From contig JABUUA010000012.1 in the NCBI GenBank assembly GCA_021443405.1, positions 24,566-42,847 of the forward strand: a stretch of 18,282 nucleotides of DNA. The letters run 5' to 3'. Shown here in pieces: positions 1 to 7,260 of the stretch. The DNA comes from Bacteroidaceae bacterium. GTDB lineage: Bacteria > Bacteroidota > Bacteroidia > Bacteroidales > Bacteroidaceae. The notes under the pieces were generated by a model. It did not search any database. It had not been told where the DNA came from and was given only the letters and a program-made list of their open reading frames with translations. Position numbers and translations under genes: made by a program. Each line of letters begins with the position of its first letter. Within the stretch, counting starts at the first letter, position 1.

Positions 1-2
1 AC

Positions 3-2081
3 GAGGTGCACAACCCCTCGCTGGGAACCGGCACGCCCACCATCACGGGCTACTTCGGCAGCGCCTCCATGGCGTCGTTCTTCACCCGCGAAACCTACAA
101 CTACGACGACCGCTACTACGCCACCTACACCTACCGCTACGACGGCAGTTCTAACTTCGGACCGAAGAACCGCTGGGCGGGTTTCCACTCGATGGCGGCC
201 AGCTGGCGCTTCTCCAACGAGAAGTGGCTGCGCGAGGCGACGTGGCTCTCCAACGGCAAACTCCGCTTCGGCTGGGGACAGACGGGCAACGCCAACATCG
301 GCGGCTACCGCTGGGGCGTGGCCCTCGCCACCATGGCGTCGGGACTCGGTCAGTCGTACCGCCCCGCCGGACTGGCCAACGAATCCATCAAATGGGAGAC
401 GCAGACGCAGTTCGACCTCGGCCTCGACCTCGGCTTCCTCAACAACCGTCTGCAGCTGACGCTCGACTGGTATCGCAAGGAGTCGAAGGACATGCTCATG
501 CGCATGCAGCTCCCCTCTTACCTCGGCACGCAAGGCAACGGCTCGTCGGCCCTCTCGGCCCCGTGGGGCAACTTCGGCACCATGCGCAACACCGGTTACG
601 AAATACAACTCCGAGCCATGCCCGTGCAGAAGAAAAACTTCTCGTGGGAGACCGACCTGCAGTTCTCGTTCAACCAAAACAAGCTCGTGGCGCTCCAGGG
701 AACCAGCAACGCCGCCATCATCGGCTACGGACAGTGGACCGACGTGGTGGCCATGAGCAACGTGGGCGGGTCGATGTACAACTTCTACGGCTATGAAGTG
801 GAAGGAGTCTATAAGGACTGGAACGACATCATGAACTCGCCCATCAACCTGCTCTACGGCAACGTGGGAATGGAGTTCGCCAAGGACGCCAACGGCAAGG
901 AGACCGACCAGGTCATCGGCTACAGCCGCGACATCACGAAGTACAGCAAGCGCAACTCCGTCTGGCCCGGCGACCTGAAGTTCAAGGACGTGAACGGCGA
1001 CGGAAAAATCGACGAGAACGACAAGACGAACATCGGAAGCCCGCTGCCCAAATGCACGTTCGGCTTCACCAACACCTTCCGCTGGAAAAACTTCGACCTG
1101 AACATCTTCATCAACGGCTCCATCGGCAACAAGGTGATGAACTACACCGCCATCAACCTCACCTCGATGTCCAACACATGGTTCAACCAAATCAACGGCG
1201 ACATCGCCGACCGCGCCCAGCTCGCGCCCATCGACCCCACCGTCTCTTACGAGGGCAACGAGAAGATTCACAACTGGTATGACGACATCTCGAACGTCTA
1301 TGTCGTGAACGCCGACACGAAGACGCCCCGCGTGGCCGAAGGTAACTCCTACAACAGCAACATCAGTTCGCGCTACATCGAGGACGGCAGCTATGTGCGG
1401 CTCAAGAACATCGCCCTGGGTTACACCTTCCCCAAGAAGCGACTGCAGAAGGCGAACATCGACAATCTGCGCATCTATGCCAACATCCAGAACCTCTACA
1501 CCCTGACGGGTTACAAGGGTTACGACCCCGAAATCGGCGCATCGACCACAGACGCCAACGGCTATGTCTTCGGTCTCGACAACGGTCGCTATCCCTCACC
1601 CACCACCTTCTCGCTGGGTCTGAACCTCACACTGGGCGGCGGCCGCGTGAAGAAGGCGGCCGACAACAGCGCCTACAACGGCGAGCCCGTAGTCGTGGAG
1701 AAGGTCGTGGAGAAAATTGTCGAGAAACCCGTGGAGAAAATCGTCGTGAAAGAAGTGGTGAAGGAAGTGCCCGCGCAGAAGACCGCCGTCAGCGGCGACC
1801 AGACGCTCGACTTCGTCATCGGCCAAACCGACCTGCGTCCCGGCGAGGCATTCAAGCTCGGACAAATCTGCGAGATGCTCCGCGAGAACCCCGACACCAA
1901 GGTGGTAGTCCACGGGTCGGCCGACTCAGCCACTGGCTCGGAGGCCGTCAACAAACGACTCTCCGCCGCCCGTGCGCAGAATGTGAAGGACATGCTGGTG
2001 AAGGCAGGCATCGACGCCAGCCGCATCACCACCACGTCGGGCATCGGCGCCGACCGCGTGGCCATCTGTGTGGTAAAGTAA
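3..2081 (+). CDS. SusC/RagA-like TonB-dependent outer-membrane transporter with C-terminal OmpA-like domain (5' partial)
   Basis: This is the C-terminal part of a SusC-type TonB-dependent barrel, which imports oligosaccharides across the outer membrane under a SusD lid. The frame is open from the window edge; a GTG at base 6 is internal, since plug domain and signal peptide are missing. SusC hallmarks are the GDLKFKDVNGDGKIDENDK stretch near 966-1025, the SPLPKCTFGFTNTFRWKNFD strand and the final strand FSLGLNLTL ending near 1634, where SusC proteins normally stop. Here the frame continues through a Val-Glu-Lys repeat linker (1689-1781) into an OmpA-like domain (about 1797-2078). The SusD start follows after 18 bp, so the two are surely co-transcribed. 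The SusC assignment is firm; the fusion is read directly from one uninterrupted frame, but its function is inferred. Confidence 0.95.
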   Translation, partial: EVHNPSLGTGTPTITGYFGSASMASFFTRETYNYDDRYYATYTYRYDGSSNFGPKNRWAGFHSMAASWRFSNEKWLREATWLSNGKLRFGWGQTGNANIGGYRWGVALATMASGLGQSYRPAGLANESIKWETQTQFDLGLDLGFLNNRLQLTLDWYRKESKDMLMRMQLPSYLGTQGNGSSALSAPWGNFGTMRNTGYEIQLRAMPVQKKNFSWETDLQFSFNQNKLVALQGTSNAAIIGYGQWTDVVAMSNVGGSMYNFYGYEVEGVYKDWNDIMNSPINLLYGNVGMEFAKDANGKETDQVIGYSRDITKYSKRNSVWPGDLKFKDVNGDGKIDENDKTNIGSPLPKCTFGFTNTFRWKNFDLNIFINGSIGNKVMNYTAINLTSMSNTWFNQINGDIADRAQLAPIDPTVSYEGNEKIHNWYDDISNVYVVNADTKTPRVAEGNSYNSNISSRYIEDGSYVRLKNIALGYTFPKKRLQKANIDNLRIYANIQNLYTLTGYKGYDPEIGASTTDANGYVFGLDNGRYPSPTTFSLGLNLTLGGGRVKKAADNSAYNGEPVVVEKVVEKIVEKPVEKIVVKEVVKEVPAQKTAVSGDQTLDFVIGQTDLRPGEAFKLGQICEMLRENPDTKVVVHGSADSATGSEAVNKRLSAARAQNVKDMLVKAGIDASRITTTSGIGADRVAICVVK
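1782..2078 (+). other. OmpA-like peptidoglycan-binding domain fused to SusC
   Basis: This is a domain within the SusC reading frame. It shows the OmpA C-terminal pattern: a beta strand (TLDFVIG), a helix, the strand VVVHGSADSATG, then NKRLSAARAQNVKDMLVKAG and a final strand with RITTTSGIGADR. In OmpA-family domains an Asp and an Arg bind diaminopimelate of peptidoglycan. The likely counterparts here are the Asp codon at 1923 and the Arg codon at 1971, 16 residues apart. The ADxxTG form has one residue more than the proteobacterial TDxxG form, which I recall as usual for Bacteroidetes OmpA. The binding residues look intact; binding itself is inferred. Confidence 0.88.
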
Positions 2082-2099
2082 CCTAAAACGAAAGAAACA

Positions 2100-3833
2100 A
2101 TGAAAACAATAAAATATATAGCCGCAGCGGCGGTGCTGGGCTGGAGCCTCACTTCGTGCGAGGACTTCCTCAACCGCCCCGTCGAGGACAACTACGTGGC
2201 CTCGGGCTACTACAACACGGCCGAGCAGTGCAAGTCGGCGGTCAATTACCTCTACAACTCGCCTTGGTACGACTTCCAGCGCGGCTTCTTCAAAGTGGGA
2301 GAAGTGCTGTCGGGCAACTTCTACTGGGGCTCGAGTCCCTATCTCAACTTCTCGCTCACCTCGAACGACGAGGACCTTCGCAACATGGCCTACTCGCTGT
2401 GGTCGGTGAACTCTCACTGCAACATGGTGCGCGAGAGCATTCACAACGGCGGCGCTCCGGCCGAGGCAAAGGAAATCTACGAAGGAGAATGCCTGCTGTG
2501 GAAGGCCATGGCTTACTTCTATCTCGTGCGGACGTTCGGCGATGTGCCCATCGTCCACAGCACGCTGAGCATGCTGGAGAGCGGCGACTACAACAGCGTG
2601 AAGAAGGTCCGCAAGGCCGACGTCTATGAATACATCGTCATGACGCTGGAGAAAGCCATCGAATATCTGCCCGAAAGCTGCGAGACGGGCCGTCTCGACA
2701 AATACTGCGCCAAGGCGCTGATGGCCAAGGTCTATCTCACCAAGGCGGGACTGTCGGGACAACTCGACCCGAACGACCTGCAGAAAGCCTTCGACTACGC
2801 CCTCGACGTGAAAAACAATTCGGGCCGCCAACTGGCCGCCAACTACGCCGACTGCTTCAAGCTCACGGGCAACAACAACCCCGAGAACATGATTGCGTGG
2901 CGCTGGACCGTGAGCAAGGACTGGACGTCGCAGAACACTTTCCAGAGCGACCTCGCCATGGCGGGCATGGATGAGTTCGGCGACTGCTGGGGCGGCTACA
3001 ACGGACCTTCGGTGGATTTACAGGCCGCCTTCGGTCTCACGCCGGTGGACAACCCCTCCACCCGCAGCGACATCGACACCCGACGCAAAGCTACTTACAT
3101 GACGGCGGGCGACGTGGTTCCTTATCTTTGGGCCGACCACGGAGGCTTCGACTTCCTGAAGTTTGTCTATAAAGACTCGAAGTACGACCCGAAGGGATTC
3201 GGTCCCGGTGAACTGCAGAGCGCCACGGGCGCCAACTGCGTCAAGCATCTCTACGGCAACAACGCCGACCACGAGGCCGCCGGACTCGGTAGCGCCGGCC
3301 GCATGTCAAGTTCGCTCTGCACCCCCATCCTGCGTCTCGCCGACGTCTATCTCGTGCTGGCCGAGGCCAAGGTGCTGCTGGGTCAGGGAACCGACAGCGA
3401 GGCTCTGGCCGCCTTCAACGCCGTGCATCAGCGCGCTGTGCCCACGGCCGCAGCCAAGACGTCGCTGACCTTCGACGACGTCTGGAAGGAACGCCGTCTG
3501 GAACTTGCCCTCGAAGGCGACCGCTGGTATGACTTCGTCCGCCGCGCCTACTACAACCCCGAGGCGTGTGTGGCAGAAATCACCGCCCAGAAGCGCAATA
3601 TGTGGTGGGAACTCAACAGCGTGTTCGGTAATTATTACAAAACCAACATCTGGAGCAAAGTCATCGACGATGCCGGTCACACTGCAGAATACGATACGGA
3701 GACTCCCGTTCCCAACGTCAACATCACCAGCTTCACCATCCCCTTCCCGCAGGAGGACCTCACCTTCAATCCCAATCTGGCGAACGACGTGGAGCCCATC
3801 AGTGTGGATGTGCGCGCAACCTATCAGTATTAA
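2100..3833 (+). CDS. SusD/RagB-like starch-binding outer-membrane lipoprotein
   Basis: This 577-residue protein is the SusD partner that caps the SusC barrel and captures oligosaccharide at the cell surface. The signal peptide ends in a lipobox (LTSC, Cys20) followed by Glu-Asp, in line with surface export. The N-terminal CEDFLNRPVEDNY segment, the central YLVRTFGDVPIV motif and the C-terminal LRLADVYLVLAEA and WKERRLELALEGDRWYDFVR motifs are typical of the RagB/SusD family. It lies 18 bp after susC and 22 bp before the next lipoprotein gene. The start is the only ATG giving a complete lipoprotein signal, and it is preceded by A-rich sequence without a Shine-Dalgarno site. Substrate specificity cannot be read from the sequence; xyloglucan or a related beta-glucan is inferred from the neighbours. 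Confidence 0.96.
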   Translation: MKTIKYIAAAAVLGWSLTSCEDFLNRPVEDNYVASGYYNTAEQCKSAVNYLYNSPWYDFQRGFFKVGEVLSGNFYWGSSPYLNFSLTSNDEDLRNMAYSLWSVNSHCNMVRESIHNGGAPAEAKEIYEGECLLWKAMAYFYLVRTFGDVPIVHSTLSMLESGDYNSVKKVRKADVYEYIVMTLEKAIEYLPESCETGRLDKYCAKALMAKVYLTKAGLSGQLDPNDLQKAFDYALDVKNNSGRQLAANYADCFKLTGNNNPENMIAWRWTVSKDWTSQNTFQSDLAMAGMDEFGDCWGGYNGPSVDLQAAFGLTPVDNPSTRSDIDTRRKATYMTAGDVVPYLWADHGGFDFLKFVYKDSKYDPKGFGPGELQSATGANCVKHLYGNNADHEAAGLGSAGRMSSSLCTPILRLADVYLVLAEAKVLLGQGTDSEALAAFNAVHQRAVPTAAAKTSLTFDDVWKERRLELALEGDRWYDFVRRAYYNPEACVAEITAQKRNMWWELNSVFGNYYKTNIWSKVIDDAGHTAEYDTETPVPNVNITSFTIPFPQEDLTFNPNLANDVEPISVDVRATYQY

Positions 3834-3855
3834 TTCCTAATTCATCAGCTCAATT

Positions 3856-5205
3856 ATGAAACTAAATATCTTCAAATGGATGCCGGCGCTGTGCATCATC
3901 GGAGTAGTCGCACTGACCGCTTCGTGTGCCGACGAACCCGACAAGTACAAGATAGCCGATGGTTCGCCCACGGTGCGTTACGTGCGTCCGCTTGCCCCCG
4001 AGAGCGCCGACTCACTGCTCACGGGAGCTTATCTCGACGAGCAAATCTGCCTCGTGGGCAGCAATCTGCGCAGCATCGTGGAGATGTACTTCAACGACCA
4101 GAAGGCCATCCTCAACACGGCACTGATTACCGATAACACACTCATCGTGTCGGTGCCCGGCGATATCCCCGTTACCGTGACCGACAAAATCTACATGGTG
4201 AACAAAGACAAGGACACCATCGCCTATGACTTCAAGGCCATCATCCCCGCGCCGCTCGTGGCCGGCATGAAGAACGAGTGGGTGCGCCCCGGCGAACACG
4301 GCGTCATCACGGGCAACTACTTTGTCAACGACGAGAACGTTCCCTTGAGTCTTCGCATCAACGGAGTGCCCGTGCAAATCGACAGCTATGACCAATACTC
4401 GATTCACTTCACTATGCCGCAGGGCATTACCGAAGGTCCCGTGCAAGTGACGTCGTTGTACGGAACTACAAAATCTAAGTTCAACTACCACGACACCCGC
4501 AACACGTTGTTCAACGACTGGGGAACGGGCGACGCCGGCAGCAAATCAACAGGCCTCACCAACCACGGATGGCACACGATGAAGCTCATGAGCGACGACA
4601 CTTCACTGGACGGCACTTATCTTTATCTTGGAGGTCCCGACAAGACCATGAGCCCCGACGGTGCTTGGGACGACAGTGCCTACTCGTTTGAGTACTGGCC
4701 CGGCGACTGGAACGGCGGTTACAACGGCACGGACAAGTGTTTGTCCGACCTCTTCCCCGCCAACGACTGGGAGCGCATGGCCATCAAATTCGAGATGTGC
4801 ATTCCCTCCAGCAATCCTTGGCAGGCAGGCGCCATGCAGATTATCTTCTCAAGCCTGGCCCAGGTATCGTGCAACGGAGGCAGCAGCAACCAGTCGCCCG
4901 ACCCAAACAACCTGTTCTTCAACAGCACGAACGCGGACTGCAAGTTCCCCGAACTGCCCCGCGCCCTGTATCGTCCTTGGGTGACCGCCGACAATCAAAG
5001 TTACGACACGGCCGACGAATGGATAACCGTGACCGTCCCCTTCACGGACTTCAAGTACCGGAGCGACGGCACCGAGGCCAAGGGAACACTGAACCCCAAC
5101 CATTTCACGGGCCTCACCATCTTCGTTTGGTCGGGCGGCATCAATGGTGCAGAGTGTCATCCTATCTTTAAGATTGACAACATTCGCTGTGCATACGTCA
5201 ACTAA
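3856..5205 (+). CDS. Surface glycan-binding lipoprotein (SGBP-type, IPT/TIG domains plus C-terminal glycan-binding domain)
   Basis: This 449-residue lipoprotein has a lipobox LTASC with Cys24 and an acidic stretch (ADEPD) after it, suggesting surface display. Residues about 35-130 and 130-220 look like two Ig-like IPT/TIG modules (for example the VGSNLRSIVEMYFNDQ pattern). Residues about 225-449 form a separate beta-rich, aromatic-rich domain (FEYWPGDWNGGYNG; PRALYRPW; LTIFVWSGG) that resembles the xyloglucan-binding C-terminal domain of Bacteroides ovatus SGBP-B. Such proteins hold polysaccharide at the surface beside SusC/SusD and have no enzymatic role. It sits third in the sus-type block with a 22 bp gap before it and 15 bp after it. 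The family call is good; xyloglucan as ligand is inferred from this resemblance and from the downstream alpha-xylosidase. Confidence 0.88.
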   Translation: MKLNIFKWMPALCIIGVVALTASCADEPDKYKIADGSPTVRYVRPLAPESADSLLTGAYLDEQICLVGSNLRSIVEMYFNDQKAILNTALITDNTLIVSVPGDIPVTVTDKIYMVNKDKDTIAYDFKAIIPAPLVAGMKNEWVRPGEHGVITGNYFVNDENVPLSLRINGVPVQIDSYDQYSIHFTMPQGITEGPVQVTSLYGTTKSKFNYHDTRNTLFNDWGTGDAGSKSTGLTNHGWHTMKLMSDDTSLDGTYLYLGGPDKTMSPDGAWDDSAYSFEYWPGDWNGGYNGTDKCLSDLFPANDWERMAIKFEMCIPSSNPWQAGAMQIIFSSLAQVSCNGGSSNQSPDPNNLFFNSTNADCKFPELPRALYRPWVTADNQSYDTADEWITVTVPFTDFKYRSDGTEAKGTLNPNHFTGLTIFVWSGGINGAECHPIFKIDNIRCAYVN

Positions 5206-5220
5206 TAAAACAGAACAACC

Positions 5221-7110
5221 ATGAAACTAATCAATAAGTTTACGGCCATTGCACTGGCGAGCATGGCTCTCGCAACCGGTTTCACCAGTTGCTCTGACGA
5301 TTTTTCCACGGATCAGTATAACAAGGACGGCGTCAACATCCTTGCGTTCGGCCCCATGCCCCTCACCCGCGGCGCGTCGATGCGCGTCACCGGCACGCAC
5401 TTCGAACAAGTGCGCGAGGTGCTGTTCCCCGAAGGCAACCAGAAAATCACGGAGGCAACCACCTACATCCAGGGCGATTTCCTGCGTGACGGCTCGGAAG
5501 AGTTGACCGTCACCATCCCCGACAGGTGCGTGCCCGGTCATTTCCGACTGGTGACCGCATCGGGCGACACCATTGTTTCCAAATCGCTCATCACGTTCGC
5601 CGAGGAAGTGAAGGGCGTCGTCTGCACGCCCACGGCTGTGCATGCCGGCGACACCATCACGCTCTCGGGAGAATTTGTCTGGAACATTGCCAAGGTTACC
5701 TTTGCTGACAACGTGAACGTGGCAGCAGAAAACTTCGTGTTGAACACGCGCGACAAGATACAAGTGGTGGTTCCCAAGGCGGCTCAGACGGGTCCCTTGA
5801 GCTATCACGACGGCAACGACGCTCACGACGCCGTGGTCTGCTGCGAGAAACTGTTAGTGGATGCAGCTGCTCTCACCAGTGTGAGCACCACGACACCCGA
5901 GTTCGGTCAGCAAATCACCATCACGGGTGAGAACCTCGACCTCATCGAAACCGTGGAGTTCCCCGTAGTCGGAGCCGTGGAGTTCACGTGCAACGAGGCT
6001 GGTACCGAGATTACCGTGACCGTGCCCACGACGGCCGTCAACGGCGCCATCACGCTGACGCAGTACAGCGGCATAGAACTGACGACCGACGCACTGACGC
6101 TGCCGCTGGCCACTTACGTGTCGATGGAACCGAGAAAGGACGTGAAAGTAGGTGCGACCGTAGTCATCACGGGTACGCTTCTCGACCGCATCACCAAGAT
6201 TATCCTGCCCAGCGGCGATGAGTTGACGAACTACACAAAGACGGCCACCACCATCACCTTCGTGGTTCCCGAGAACATGATGGACGGAAACATCGTCCTC
6301 GTGCAGCACGACAACTGGTCGGTGAAGACCGAACGTCTGTCGATGCTCAACGACGGACCCACCACCATCATCTGGCGAGGCGACAAGGCGCTGAGCTGGA
6401 GCGGCGATGGCCAGATTTATCTGGGCAGCGACGGCGGTAAGGAACTCATCGAGGCTGGGGCAAAGCCCGGCGACCAACTGCGTGTGATGTTCAGCCCGAC
6501 GGCCGATGACTGGCAGGTGCAAATCTATGACGGACACTGGGAAAGTCAGTTAGACGAAATCCAGGCAAGCAACTACGATCTCGCTGGCAACAACAACTGC
6601 TACTACATAACCATCACCGAAGAACTGCTGAAAGTCTTCACCACAGCCAAGGGCTGGGGCGGTATTCTCGTGGTGCAAGGTCAAAGCATGCACGTGGTAG
6701 AGCTGGCTCTCATCCAGACAAATGCGGAGAAAGTCCTTTCGGAAAAGGAACTCGTTGCCGATAACTGGAAGGACCAACCTTACGCGCTGTCCGACGGCGG
6801 CGCCGAGTTGAAGGACGCCGGTGCCAAGCCCGGACAGAAGGTTCACTTCTATATCACGCCCATCGACGCTATGTGGAAACTGGAGATTGTCGAGGGTCAC
6901 TGGGGTCCCACCTACGCGTCGTATTGCGCCGTGGGTGCCGACACCGAGCAGGGTAAGTTCACGGAGTACGACCTCGACGCCAACGGTGGCAAGGTAAGCG
7001 TCACGCTCACGCAAGCCATGCTTGACGCCGCCTACACAAGCGGCGGATGGGGCGGTGTGTTCGTCCTCAACGGCGACAAAGTGAAGTGCACCAAGATTAC
7101 GCTTGAATAA
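5221..7110 (+). CDS. Second surface glycan-binding lipoprotein: four IPT-like domains plus duplicated C-terminal module
   Basis: This 629-residue lipoprotein has lipobox FTSC (Cys24) followed by SDDF, again suggesting surface display. Four Ig-like IPT/TIG repeats can be traced at about residues 37-128, 129-210, 213-293 and 294-376, each beginning with a proline- or glycine-containing turn and a VTG/LSG/ITG motif. The rest is two related modules (about 381-500 and 501-629) that share GAKPG, a DDW/AMW strand, GHW and GWGG. The repeats suggest an extended stalk presenting two carbohydrate-binding modules away from the membrane. It ends the sus-type block: the start is 15 bp from the previous stop and a GC-rich hairpin follows the gene. 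I do not recognise a named CBM family for the C-terminal modules, so binding is inferred from layout and conserved tryptophans. Confidence 0.85.
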   Translation: MKLINKFTAIALASMALATGFTSCSDDFSTDQYNKDGVNILAFGPMPLTRGASMRVTGTHFEQVREVLFPEGNQKITEATTYIQGDFLRDGSEELTVTIPDRCVPGHFRLVTASGDTIVSKSLITFAEEVKGVVCTPTAVHAGDTITLSGEFVWNIAKVTFADNVNVAAENFVLNTRDKIQVVVPKAAQTGPLSYHDGNDAHDAVVCCEKLLVDAAALTSVSTTTPEFGQQITITGENLDLIETVEFPVVGAVEFTCNEAGTEITVTVPTTAVNGAITLTQYSGIELTTDALTLPLATYVSMEPRKDVKVGATVVITGTLLDRITKIILPSGDELTNYTKTATTITFVVPENMMDGNIVLVQHDNWSVKTERLSMLNDGPTTIIWRGDKALSWSGDGQIYLGSDGGKELIEAGAKPGDQLRVMFSPTADDWQVQIYDGHWESQLDEIQASNYDLAGNNNCYYITITEELLKVFTTAKGWGGILVVQGQSMHVVELALIQTNAEKVLSEKELVADNWKDQPYALSDGGAELKDAGAKPGQKVHFYITPIDAMWKLEIVEGHWGPTYASYCAVGADTEQGKFTEYDLDANGGKVSVTLTQAMLDAAYTSGGWGGVFVLNGDKVKCTKITLE

Positions 7111-7129
7111 GCGCACAATAGTTTCACCA

Positions 7130-7162
7130 AAGGCCCGCCCGTGACAACGGCGGGTGGGCCTT
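7130..7162 (+). terminator. GC-rich hairpin at the end of the sus-type block
   Basis: The arms 7130-7141 and 7151-7162 form a 12 bp stem with one G:U pair and a 9-base loop, 19 bases after the stop of the second glycan-binding lipoprotein. It is followed by alternating A/T rather than a run of T, so it may be a weak terminator or an RNA 3' end stabiliser that separates high susCD-type expression from the GH5 gene. Confidence 0.65.
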
Positions 7163-7182
7163 ATATATTAAATATGTATAAG

Positions 7183-7238
7183 CGAAGATTCGTTGCGGTT
7201 ACCATAGTCCTCTAAGGACAACGTCCGCAGCATCTTCG
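7183..7238 (+). promoter_or_regulatory. Predicted structured RNA leader upstream of GH5
   Basis: Three nested inverted repeats occur in the 150 bp gap before the GH5 gene: CGAAGAT (7183-7189) with ATCTTCG (7232-7238), TGCGG (7194-7198) with CCGCA (7225-7229), and GTCC (7207-7210) with GGAC (7216-7219) around loop TCTAA. Together they give one long, internally looped hairpin ending 22 bases before the ATG. A one-mismatch -7 box (TAAATATG, 7169-7176) would start transcription close to the base of the hairpin, but no good -33 box is visible. No known riboswitch class is recognised. It could be a 5' UTR stability or translation-control element. Confidence 0.45.
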
Positions 7239-7260
7239 GAAGTAAACAGTATTTATCAAC

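Noticed and set aside
6..8. GTG as the start of the first gene
   Set aside because: The frame is open to the window edge and the protein lacks plug domain and signal peptide, so this codon is internal to a truncated susC gene.
1926..2831. Minus-strand open frame opposite the susC/susD junction
   Set aside because: It spans two confident genes and shows no domain or signal features; a shadow of the coding strand.
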